A stretch of DNA of 64,000 nt from CAVZYN01 sp963779515 (lineage in GTDB: Bacteria; Pseudomonadota; Alphaproteobacteria; Rhizobiales; Hyphomicrobiaceae), in contig CAVZYN010000004.1 of NCBI GenBank assembly GCA_963779515.1, positions 124,001 through 188,000 of the forward strand, in the 5' to 3' direction. The notes beneath the pieces are model-generated. The model had not been told where the DNA came from. It worked only from the letters and a program-made list of their open reading frames with translations, and searched no databases. Made by a program: the position numbers and the translations under genes. This document shows positions 6,657 through 14,748 of this stretch, in pieces. Position 1 is the stretch's first letter, and each line of letters opens with the position of its first letter.

Positions 6657-8705
6657 CTACTCGGCGGCTTGCCGGCTATCCGCCAACGCTTGTTCGGCGA
6701 GGCGGCCGGTGAGTTCGGCCAAGTGGTCGAACTTGGCGGTGAAGGTCCCGACACCCGCCGTGATCGACCGGATCTCGATGATGAGGTCCTGGATCTCGGT
6801 CTCGGGCATGCGGGCGTGAACGACATCCCAGCCGGGCCAACCGTCGCGGCTGTCGAAGCCGAGGATCTGGCCGCGGCGCTGGGAGACGATGCCGTTGACC
6901 TTGGCGGTCGCCTCGGAGGGGATCGCTATATCGACCGCCATGATCGGTTCGAGCAACACGGGCTGGCACTGCGGTAAGCCCTCACTCATGGCGAGGCGCC
7001 CGGCCTGGCGGAAGGCCATGTCGGAGCTGTCGACGGAGTGATAAGAGCCATCCAGCAATGTGACTTCGACATCGACCACTGGGAAGCCCAAAGGGCCCTG
7101 ACTGAGGAAGTCCCTCACGCCGATCTCGACGGACGGGATGTACTGCTTCGGCACCACGCCGCCGTGGATTTTCTCCTCGAACTTGAAGCCTTCGCCGCGC
7201 ACGCGCGGCTTGATGTCGAGGACAACGTCGCCGAACTGGCCATGACCGCCGGATTGCTTCTTGTGGCGGCCGCGGATCTCGATGCTCTTGCGGATCGTCT
7301 CTTTGTACGGCACCTGGCGGCGGCCTGTGCTCGCACTGACGCCAGACTTTCGTGTCAGGCGTTCCAAGGCGACGCGAAGGTGCATTTCGCCCTGGCCCCA
7401 CAGTACCAGCTGGTGCGTGTCCTGGACGTGGTCGAGGCGAAGCGAGGGGTCTTCCTCCACCAGCTTGGTGATGGCGGCAGAAAGTTTTACCTCGTCCTTG
7501 CGATCCTGTAGCGCGATCGCCATGCCATACACAGCCTCGGGACACTTGGGGATCGGTATTTGCACGATGCCGCCCTTTTCGGCGGAGAGCGTTTCGCCCG
7601 TCTGGACTTTTTCGAGACGGCCGAGCGCCACGGTGTCGCCGGCACTGGCGGCCATGCGCTTCTTGTTGTCTTGACCGGCGAGACTGAAGACGCCGGCAAC
7701 GCGCTCCTCGCCGCTTGCCGTTTGCACCACCGTTCCGTCACCGAACGATCCGGAGAGGACGCGGACGACGCTGAGCTTGCCGCCATGTGGCGTGTAGACG
7801 GTTTTCAAGACGTGGGCGGCAGATTTGGCGTTCTCGAGTTTCAATCGCCGGGCGGTGCGCTGGACGAAGGGCACTTCGTGGCGCAACGCCTTCAGAAGCC
7901 GAACGATGCCGTTGCCGTTTTGCGCGGAGCCGAGCAGCACTGGGCAAATGAGGCCGTCTTGCAGTTCCTTGGCGAGATCATCGAAGACGGTGTCGCGAGG
8001 AGGGGGAATATCCGAGAGCAGCTGCTCCATCAGCGCGTCGTCGTAGTCGGCGATCTGCTCCAGCATGTGGAAGCGTGCCTCGATCTCGCGATCCTTGATG
8101 TCGGCGGGCATCTCGATCAATTCCGAGGGCGCGTGCTCGCGGTAGACGAAGGCGCGTTCGAGCGCCAGATCGACAAATCCGGTGGCGATGCCGTTCTGCC
8201 AGATCGGGATCTGACGCAGGACGAGCGGTTTGGTGCTCGCGGGCTGCAGCATCGGTAAGATGTCGCGTACGCGCGTGCTGAATTCGTCGATTTTGTTGAG
8301 AAACAGGAAGTGCGGAATGCCGCGATCCTCGAGGCCCTTGAGGATCACCTGCAGGGCCGGCACGCGCTTTTCGTCGGGTTCGCAGACGACGATCGCGGCG
8401 TCGCACGCGGTGAGGGTGAGGGCGCCTTCATGCTGGAATTCGATGGAGCCGGGGCAGTCGACGAAGGTGAACTTGTCGCCGAGGTACTCGACGTCGGCGA
8501 TGTTGAGCTCGACGCTCATGCCATGGTTGCGGGATTCAGGGGTGGCGTCGCCGACGGTGTTCTTGTCTGAAATGGTGCCTTGGCGGGTAATGGCACCGGT
8601 GCGGGCGAGTATGGCTTCGAGGAGTGTGGTCTTGCCGGAAAGATAAGGCCCAACGAGTGCGATACAGCGGGGGCTGCGGGCAGCAGAGTTTTCTACTTTC
8701 CCCAT
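6657..8705 (-). CDS. EF-G-like translational GTPase paralogue
   Basis: The 682-residue protein has the full EF-G domain order: GTPase domain, beta-barrel domain II (LSVVRVLSGSFGDGTVV), domain III (LRLDHVQDTHQLVLWGQGEMHLRVALERL), domain IV (KKQSGGHGQFGDVVLDIKP, with GGVVPKQYIPSVEIG) and domain V. The P-loop is GPYLSGKT (19-26) in place of the AHIDAGKT of true EF-G. The G3 motif is DCPGS (83-87), so the histidine needed for ribosome-stimulated GTP hydrolysis in canonical factors is Ser. NKID is intact. The canonical fusA is also in this window, so this is a second, divergent copy whose role is unknown. An AAGGAGG Shine-Dalgarno six bases before the ATG at 8705 fixes the start. Confidence 0.88.
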   Translation of the reverse strand: MGKVENSAARSPRCIALVGPYLSGKTTLLEAILARTGAITRQGTISDKNTVGDATPESRNHGMSVELNIADVEYLGDKFTFVDCPGSIEFQHEGALTLTACDAAIVVCEPDEKRVPALQVILKGLEDRGIPHFLFLNKIDEFSTRVRDILPMLQPASTKPLVLRQIPIWQNGIATGFVDLALERAFVYREHAPSELIEMPADIKDREIEARFHMLEQIADYDDALMEQLLSDIPPPRDTVFDDLAKELQDGLICPVLLGSAQNGNGIVRLLKALRHEVPFVQRTARRLKLENAKSAAHVLKTVYTPHGGKLSVVRVLSGSFGDGTVVQTASGEERVAGVFSLAGQDNKKRMAASAGDTVALGRLEKVQTGETLSAEKGGIVQIPIPKCPEAVYGMAIALQDRKDEVKLSAAITKLVEEDPSLRLDHVQDTHQLVLWGQGEMHLRVALERLTRKSGVSASTGRRQVPYKETIRKSIEIRGRHKKQSGGHGQFGDVVLDIKPRVRGEGFKFEEKIHGGVVPKQYIPSVEIGVRDFLSQGPLGFPVVDVEVTLLDGSYHSVDSSDMAFRQAGRLAMSEGLPQCQPVLLEPIMAVDIAIPSEATAKVNGIVSQRRGQILGFDSRDGWPGWDVVHARMPETEIQDLIIEIRSITAGVGTFTAKFDHLAELTGRLAEQALADSRQAAE

Positions 8706-8932
8706 GGGTTCCTCCTTGTCACTCAGGCGCAAGGTGGACGTTTTGAGCGCAGCAAGACGCCTGCTCGGGCGCCCCGCGCCTGAGCCAAGGGGCGCGCAAT
8801 GGCATCCTGCGCCTGCTGCGCGCGGAGTGCAACACCTCTCGGCAGAAACTTCCGGCAAGATTGGGTTGAGGTTGATGCGCCGCGGCCCTAACTTGCGACG
8901 TAGCGTTTCAAAACACATGAGCGAGCGACACT

Positions 8933-9718
8933 ATGCTGTTGAAAGACAAAGTTGCGGTTGTAACGGGTGCGGCGCAGGGCATCGGCCGCGCCTGCGCCGA
9001 GCGGCTCGCCAAGGACGGCGCGAAAGTCGTGTTGTCCGACGTGAAGGAGGATACGGGCGCGGCGACGGCGAAGGCGATCGTGGCGGCGGGTGGCGTGGCG
9101 ATGTTTAAACGCTGCAATGTCGCCGAGCCGGTCGATGTCGCGGCGCTCGCGGCGGAGGCGGTGAAGGCCTATGGCGGCATCGATATCCTCGTGAACAACG
9201 CCGGCGTCATCGATACAGCGGATTTCATCGACCTTACGGTCGAGGATTTCGATCGGGTCATGAGTGTCAATATGCGCGGCGCGTTTCTGGTCGCACAGGC
9301 GGCGGCGCGGCAGATGGTGAAGCAGGTCAAAGCCGGTCGCGCGGCTGGGTCGATCGTCAATATGAGCTCGGCCAACGCGCACTTCGGATTGCCGGATCAT
9401 GTCGCCTATTCGATGTCGAAGGGCGCGATCGGACAGTTGACGAAGGCGGCGGCGGTGTCGCTCGCCAAGTACGGCATTCGGGTCAATGCGATCGGACCGG
9501 GCACGATCAATACCGAGATCGTGAAGGCGGTGGCTGATAATCCGGCGGCGATGCGGAAGATCATGTCGCGGACGCCGCTCGGGCGCATGGGGGAGCCTGA
9601 GGAGATCGGCGCGATCGCAGCGTGGCTCGCGAGTTCGGAGTTGAGCTACATCACCGGGCAAACCATCTTCCCGGATGGCGGACGGATGTTCCTCAACTAC
9701 ACCGTCGATGTGGCCTGA
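8933..9718 (+). CDS. Short-chain dehydrogenase/reductase (SDR family)
   Basis: A 261-residue classical SDR. Visible motifs are TGAAQGIGRA (nucleotide binding, about residue 12), NNAG (about 87), the serine in IVNMSSANAHFG, the catalytic YSMSKGA, and the cofactor-side loop RVNAIGPGTINTEIV. The acidic residue after the second strand (VVLSDVKED) suggests NAD rather than NADP. It is divergent from the EF-G-like gene across 227 bases and is followed by an LVIVD-repeat protein and a threonine aldolase in the same direction. The substrate cannot be told from sequence; the neighbours suggest a hydroxy-acid or amino-alcohol. Confidence 0.88.
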   Translation: MLLKDKVAVVTGAAQGIGRACAERLAKDGAKVVLSDVKEDTGAATAKAIVAAGGVAMFKRCNVAEPVDVAALAAEAVKAYGGIDILVNNAGVIDTADFIDLTVEDFDRVMSVNMRGAFLVAQAAARQMVKQVKAGRAAGSIVNMSSANAHFGLPDHVAYSMSKGAIGQLTKAAAVSLAKYGIRVNAIGPGTINTEIVKAVADNPAAMRKIMSRTPLGRMGEPEEIGAIAAWLASSELSYITGQTIFPDGGRMFLNYTVDVA

Positions 9719-9739
9719 ACTCAGATCTTGGGGATTTGC

Positions 9740-11008
9740 GTGGCTGAAGGTCTTGCGAAGAACATGCGGCGCGTCGGGCATCTCGATGTTGCCGGTGGCG
9801 GTCAAGTTACGGTCGCTGGCGGCTATGCCGTTGTCGGGCATATGAAGCCGCCGCATGGGACGACGATTATCGATGTGCGCGATCCGAAGCACCCGAAGAT
9901 CGTGGCGGAGATTGCGGCGCCCGATCAGCGCTCGCACACGCACAAGGTGCGCGTGGTTGGCGACATCATGGTCACCAACATCGAACAGAACGAGCGGCAC
10001 GCAACGCGGCGGGCGGCCAAGTTGAAGGACGTCGAGGCGGCCTTGGCGGCGCGGCTCGGACGGCCGGCGACGGATGCGGAGGTGTGCGCGGAAACGAAGC
10101 TGAAGCCGGATCAACTTAAGCTTGTTCGGGATTTCCTGGCGCGGCCCTATGTCGAGGGCGGGTTCAAAGTCTGGGATATCGCCAACAGGGCGAAACCGCG
10201 CCTGCTGTCGCATGTGACGACGCACGGGTTCGGCGTGCATCGGTTCGATCTCGATCAGCGCTACGCCTACATCTCGACCGAGATGGAAGGGTTCGTCGGC
10301 AATATCCTGGTGATCTATGATCTCAAGGATCCGTCGCGGCCGGTAGAGGTGTCGCGCTGGTGGATGCCGGGCCAGCACATCGCTGGTGGCGAGACGCCGA
10401 CGTGGAGTGGATACAAAAACCGGCTGCATCATACGACGCGATGCGGCAATGAGCTGTGGGCCGCGGTCTGGCACGCGGGGCTGCGGGTCATCGACGTCAG
10501 CGACATTACCAAACCGAAGACGATCGGCGCGTACGACTATCATCCGCCGTTTCCGGAGCCGACGCATACCGTGCTGAAGGTGCCGTTCCCGGTTGCTGGC
10601 CGGGATATCGCGATCGCCGCGGACGAAGAGCACGATCATGTGCCAGGGCAGTTGCATGGCGGGCTTTGGGTGTTCGACGTCAAGAAGCGCGATGCGATCC
10701 AGCCGATTGGGATGTTCCATTTGTCGGAATTGGCGTCGCCCTACGCAACCAGGGGCGCGCGGTTCGGAATGCATCAGTTTCAGGAGAAGGTGCGGGATAC
10801 GCGGCTCTATTGTGCGTGGTTCGGCGGCGGCGTTCGCGTCATCGATATCGCTGACCCGACGCTGCCGGAGGAAACAGGCTTCTACATTCCGGAGCCCTGT
10901 GGTGGGGAGGCTGCGCCGCAATCGAACGACGTCGATGTCGATGATGCAGGGCTTGTCTACGTGATAGACCGGAATTGCGGCTTCGATATTCTGGAGCCGA
11001 CAAGGTAG
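9740..11008 (+). CDS. LVIVD-repeat beta-propeller-like protein
   Basis: A protein of about 422 residues with repeated blades of the form hydrophobic-I-D-V-x-D-(P/I)-x-x-P, for example TTIIDVRDPKHPKIV, FKVWDIANRAKPRLL, LVIYDLKDPSRPVEV, LRVIDVSDITKPKTI and VRVIDIADPTLPEETG. These match LVIVD repeats, thought to form a beta propeller. No signal peptide is visible, so it is probably cytoplasmic. The GTG at 9740 is preferred because GGGGA lies six bases upstream; an in-frame TTG at 9728 is possible. It starts 21 bases after the SDR stop and is likely co-transcribed with it. No biochemical function can be assigned. Confidence 0.75.
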   Translation: MAEGLAKNMRRVGHLDVAGGGQVTVAGGYAVVGHMKPPHGTTIIDVRDPKHPKIVAEIAAPDQRSHTHKVRVVGDIMVTNIEQNERHATRRAAKLKDVEAALAARLGRPATDAEVCAETKLKPDQLKLVRDFLARPYVEGGFKVWDIANRAKPRLLSHVTTHGFGVHRFDLDQRYAYISTEMEGFVGNILVIYDLKDPSRPVEVSRWWMPGQHIAGGETPTWSGYKNRLHHTTRCGNELWAAVWHAGLRVIDVSDITKPKTIGAYDYHPPFPEPTHTVLKVPFPVAGRDIAIAADEEHDHVPGQLHGGLWVFDVKKRDAIQPIGMFHLSELASPYATRGARFGMHQFQEKVRDTRLYCAWFGGGVRVIDIADPTLPEETGFYIPEPCGGEAAPQSNDVDVDDAGLVYVIDRNCGFDILEPTR

Positions 11009-11040
11009 TCCTCGTATCGTCAAGCCGACCGGAGTCTGTC

Positions 11041-12094
11041 ATGGCCGCCCGTCCCTTCATTGATCTCTTCAGCGACACGATGACGAAGCCGACGCCGGCG
11101 ATGCGCAAGGCGATGGCGGAGGCGGAGGTCGGCGACGAGCAGAAGGGCGAGGACCCGACGACGCGGCGGCTGGAGGAGCGGGTCGCGGCGCTGCTCGGCA
11201 AGGATGACGCGGTGTTTCTGCCGTCCGGCACGATGTGCAATCAGATCGCGCTGGCGGTGCATTGCCGGGCGGGCGACGAGATCTTGGCGCCGGATAACGC
11301 GCATATCTTTACGTACGAAGGCGGGGGCGCGTCGGTGTTTGCGGGCGCGCAGGCGCGCAGCATGCCGGCAGAGCAGGGGATATTCACGGCGGCGGCGGTC
11401 GAAGCGGCCATTCGCAATCCCGCGCGTGCGGCATCATCCGAAGTCGCGGCTGGTCGCGCTCGAGCAGACGATGAACCTCGGCGGCGGCGCGGTGTGGCCG
11501 CTGGCGCGCATCGAGGAGGTGGCGGCGGCGGCGCGCAAGCATGGGCTGATCGTGCATATGGATGGTGCGCGGATCTTGAATGCGGTGGTGGCGTCAGGCG
11601 TGTCAGCCAAGCAGATGTGCGCGGCGTTCGATAGCGCGTGGATCGATCTCTCCAAGGGGCTCGGGTGTCCGGTCGGCGCGGTGTTAGCGGGATCGAAGAG
11701 CTTCATTCAAGAGGCGTGGCGGTGGAAGCATCGGATGGGTGGGGCGTTGCGGCAGTCGGGGATTCTGGCTGCTGCAGGGCTTTATGCGCTCGATCACATG
11801 TGACGCGATTGGCGGAGGATCATGCCAACGCCAAGCGGTTCGCGGATCTGGTGCGTGACATTCCGGGCGTGCGGATCGCGCAGCCGAAGGTTGAGACCAA
11901 CATCGTGTTTCTCGATGTGTCGGGCACGGGGCGCGAGGCGACCGCAGATTTCGGCGGATGCGCAAAAGCGCGGCGCGCGGATTGGCGCGGGATCGAAAAC
12001 GATGATGCGGGCGGTGACGCATCTCGACGTCAGCGCGGCCGATATCGACGTCGCGGCACGCATTTTCCGTGACGCCGTGACAGCCCGCGCCTGA
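11041..12094 (+). pseudogene. ltaE: Low-specificity L-threonine aldolase, three frameshifts
   Basis: PLP-dependent enzyme that splits threonine or allo-threonine into glycine and acetaldehyde. The start MAARPFIDLFSDTMTKPTPAMRKAM, GDEQKGEDPTTRRLEE, DNAHIFTYEGGGA, HMDGARILNAV and the PLP lysine in DLSKGLGCPVGAVLAG are clear. The frame breaks three times: an extra C at 11419-11421 (joining AIRNP to RVRHHPKSRLVALEQ), a missing base near 11797 (ALDHHVTRLAEDHANAKRF) and an extra C at 11942-11943 (restoring QISADAQKRGARIGAG). Corrected length is about 350 residues, normal for the family. Sequence error and genuine decay are both possible; the gene is not essential, but the error pattern resembles that of essential genes here. 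Confidence 0.8.
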
Positions 12095-12179
12095 GATTTT
12101 TCGCCCCCAAGAAGCATCGCAAATGTGTCCTGGTTCCCGGTGTCGGCACCCTTTTTCAGCGGCGTCTTCAATGATCGAT

Positions 12180-12272
12180 CCGCCTCACCCTGAGCTTGTC
12201 GAAGGGCGAGTGGCCTGGATGGTGCGGCAACATCACGGCCGCCTATGGTTCGACAAGCTCACCATGAGGCGG
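12180..12272. repeat. 93-base inverted repeat element
   Basis: Arms 12180-12203 and 12249-12272 (24 bases each) are inverted copies with two mismatches; the core is GAGCTTGTCGAA. It lies between the converging threonine aldolase and creatininase genes, three bases from the creatininase stop. It resembles dispersed extragenic palindromes with a GAGCTTGTCGAAGG core seen in many alphaproteobacteria and may also serve as a bidirectional terminator. Confidence 0.65.
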
Positions 12273-12274
12273 GT

Positions 12275-13051
12275 TCACAACCACGGGTGCCCCGCGATGA
12301 GCTGGTCGGCGAGAAGGGTGGCGGCGACGTCGAAGAGTTTTTCGCCCTTCTCGGCGGTGGCCTTGCGGGCGTCGCCGATGACGCCGGAGGGCGTCAGCGC
12401 CTTGAACGAGCGCCAGACGTTGATCGGTGACGCCACGCCGAGGCCGCGGGTGGCGGTGAAGGCGCCGTGGGCATCCTTGATGCGGTCTTTGCGGACGCAG
12501 TCGGGGGCGGCGACCAGCATCATCGAGGTTTCGGCCTCGCAGGCGTGGCGCACGCCCTCCTGGTCTTCGAGGATCTTTTTGTAGGCGCCGGCCTCGTGGG
12601 CAAGATTGTAGAGCGTGGTGATCGCGATCGGGGCGTCGAGCTCCTGGGCGAGGTCGGTCGCGAGCGCATTGAGGGCTGCGATGTTGCCGCCGTGGCCGTT
12701 GACGATCAGGATTTTCTTGAAGCCCGCGCGCAGGATCGAGCGGCAGAGGTCGCGCAGGAGCGCGTGGTAGGTCGCGAGCGAGAGCGTGAAGGTGCCACCG
12801 AAGGCGACGTGATGTTCGGCGAGGCCCATCCAGACCGTGGGGCCGACGACGCAGGGCCGCGCCTTCGAAACGAGCGCAGCAGTGCGGCGGCAACCTTCGG
12901 TGACGAGAAAGTTGTCGACGCCGGTCCCAAGATGGGGGCCGTGCTGCTCGGTCGAGGCGACGGGGAGGAGGACGATGGCATCGGCGGCGGCCGCGGCGCG
13001 AAGTTCCTCGGCGGTCATGTGGGTCCAGAACACTTCGGACTTTTCGGTCAT
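12275..13051 (-). CDS. Creatininase-family amidohydrolase
   Basis: A 258-residue protein of the creatininase/MftE-like fold, metal-dependent amidohydrolases that act on creatinine, formamides or peptides. Visible metal-site motifs are PVASTEQHGPHLGTGVDN (Glu, His and Asp ligands) and LIVNGHGGN, plus a late acidic segment HACEAETSMML. The ATG at 13051 follows AGGAGA in the leader and puts the first strand at the right place. It is convergent with the threonine aldolase gene across an inverted repeat. The substrate is not recognisable; creatininase activity itself should not be assumed. Confidence 0.85.
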   Translation of the reverse strand: MTEKSEVFWTHMTAEELRAAAAADAIVLLPVASTEQHGPHLGTGVDNFLVTEGCRRTAALVSKARPCVVGPTVWMGLAEHHVAFGGTFTLSLATYHALLRDLCRSILRAGFKKILIVNGHGGNIAALNALATDLAQELDAPIAITTLYNLAHEAGAYKKILEDQEGVRHACEAETSMMLVAAPDCVRKDRIKDAHGAFTATRGLGVASPINVWRSFKALTPSGVIGDARKATAEKGEKLFDVAATLLADQLIAGHPWL

Positions 13052-13796
13052 TGGGGGCGGTCTCCTGCTGTCTCGCAACGCTAGCGGCGCGGGTGCCGAT
13101 TGGCGAGCACCTGCTCGTTAGTCCCATAAAACTGCATTTATTTCAATTGATTGTTGGCTTCATCTGAGGTCGCGCGGCAGGTTTGGCTCGTTGTGCTGGC
13201 GGTGATCGGGCTCGCGCTGCATCGTCCGCGCGCCGTGGTGATCTGGAGCGCGAGTCGCACCGTGAGCGCGGTCTGCGGCAGGCGCGGCATATGATACCAA
13301 TGATGCATGCTGGCGAGGATCCGACGGCGCGTTCGAACGCGGACCGGTATCTGGTGTGTTTCGCGCGATTGCGTCAAAATGCTTATAAACAAGGGTGTTT
13401 TTGATGGTTGTCCGGGGGCGCACGATCCCACGCCGATGGCGTCAGCCGCGTGCACTTTGGCCGCGCATAAATATTCGCGCTGAGGTGCCGCGGGGTGTTG
13501 ACGTTGGGGTGCGCGCTGTATATTTTGCGTCCACTCTCACGGTAGGTGGTAGGCCATCTTCGTGGCTATTGCGCTCGTCTAATTGTTGCCTCAATTGGCA
13601 ATATCCGAGACCGCGCTGCGCCCGGCCTAAACGCTGCCGTCACTAAGCAAGCAGAGGACTGATTGGACCACGATCCGGGGCGCGCGCGAGCGGCCTTCGA
13701 TCCTCTGGTTTTCGAGCCGAGCGAACGCGATGAGCGGGCGTCTCGGCGGTTGGATTTGGCGCAAGCTCATTGGGCTTGTAAGCATGGGATGGGCAG
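13052..13796. other. 745-base non-coding region before the ribosomal supercluster
   Basis: Several short frames exist on both strands but none has a recognisable domain, consistent codon use or a convincing ribosome site. The only clear signal is the promoter at 13498-13526, giving an rpsL leader of about 260 bases. No tRNA or structured RNA was recognised. Confidence 0.5.
13498..13526 (+). promoter_or_regulatory. Sigma-70-type promoter for the rpsL (str) operon
   Basis: TTGACG at 13498-13503, 17 bases, then TATTTT at 13521-13526 (TATATT two bases earlier is an alternative). It is the best-spaced hexamer pair upstream of rpsL, about 270 bases before its start. Confidence 0.55.
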
Positions 13797-14168
13797 ATGC
13801 CGACCATACAACAGCTGATCCGGAAGCCCCGGACACAGAAGACGTACCGCGAGAAATCGCGCCACATGGAGCAATGCCCGCAGAAGCGCGGCGTGTGCAC
13901 CCGCGTCTATACGACAACGCCGAAGAAGCCTAACTCGGCGCTGCGTAAGGTCGCCAAGATCCGGCTGACGAATGGTTTTGAGGTGATCGGGTACATCCCG
14001 GGTGAAGGTCATAACCTTCAAGAGCACTCGGTCGTCATGATCCGTGGCGGTCGCGTCAAGGATCTGCCCGGCGTGCGCTACCACATCATTCGCGGCATTC
14101 TCGACACGCAGGGCGTCAACGCCCGCAAGCAGCGCCGCTCGAAATACGGCGCCAAGCGCCCGAAGTAA
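13797..14168 (+). CDS. rpsL: 30S ribosomal protein S12
   Basis: A 123-residue S12, the usual length, from the decoding centre of the small subunit. The signature TTTPKKPNSALRKVAK and the RGGRVKDLPGVRYH loop are present. Lys43 and Lys88, the positions where streptomycin-resistance substitutions occur, are both the sensitive-type Lys. It opens the str operon, followed by rpsG, fusA and tuf. Confidence 0.98.
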   Translation: MPTIQQLIRKPRTQKTYREKSRHMEQCPQKRGVCTRVYTTTPKKPNSALRKVAKIRLTNGFEVIGYIPGEGHNLQEHSVVMIRGGRVKDLPGVRYHIIRGILDTQGVNARKQRRSKYGAKRPK

Positions 14169-14242
14169 TCTAGCATTCGCATGGGATCTGGCCGCTGCCG
14201 GGTCCTTTGTTTTGGAACATGACTGGTTAGAAGGAACGGCCT

Positions 14243-14713
14243 ATGTCGCGTCGACACAGTGCAGAAAAGCGCGAAGTCAACCCGGATCCCAAGTTCGGGG
14301 ACATCGTGCTGTCCAAGTTCATGAACTCGATCATGTACCAGGGCAAGAAGTCGGTGGCCGAGAACATCGTCTACGGGGCGCTCGATCGCATTCAGACCAA
14401 GGCCAAGGCCGATCCGCTGCAGATGTTCCATCAGGCGCTGGAAAACGTCGCGCCTGGCGTCGAGGTTCGCTCTCGCCGCGTCGGTGGTGCAACGTATCAG
14501 GTTCCAGTCGAAGTGCGCACCGAGCGCCGTCAGGCGCTTGCCATCCGCTGGCTGATCGCAGCCGCCCGCGCGCGCAACGAAAACACAATGGAAGAGCGCC
14601 TGTCCGGCGAACTGCTCGACGCGGCTAACAACCGCGGAACAGCCGTCAAGAAGCGCGAAGACACGCACAAGATGGCCGAAGCCAACCGCGCCTTCTCGCA
14701 TTATCGCTGGTAA
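14243..14713 (+). CDS. rpsG: 30S ribosomal protein S7
   Basis: A 156-residue S7, the 3'-domain 16S rRNA assembly protein, which in known systems also represses the str operon. Conserved stretches include KFMNSIMYQGKKSVAE, QALENVAPGVEVRSRRVGGATYQVPVEV, RRQALAIRWLI and KKREDTHKMAEANRAFSHYRW. An AAGGAA precedes the ATG. It lies 74 bases after rpsL and 35 before fusA. Confidence 0.98.
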   Translation: MSRRHSAEKREVNPDPKFGDIVLSKFMNSIMYQGKKSVAENIVYGALDRIQTKAKADPLQMFHQALENVAPGVEVRSRRVGGATYQVPVEVRTERRQALAIRWLIAAARARNENTMEERLSGELLDAANNRGTAVKKREDTHKMAEANRAFSHYRW

Positions 14714-14748
14714 GCGCGCGTCTAAAACAGAGATCACGAGGCACGACC

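Noticed and set aside
13138..13646. Several short open frames upstream of rpsL
   Set aside because: They overlap each other on both strands, lack domains and ribosome sites, and span the promoter region.
13797..14168. Streptomycin-resistance allele of rpsL
   Set aside because: Lys43 and Lys88 are both the wild-type, sensitive residues.
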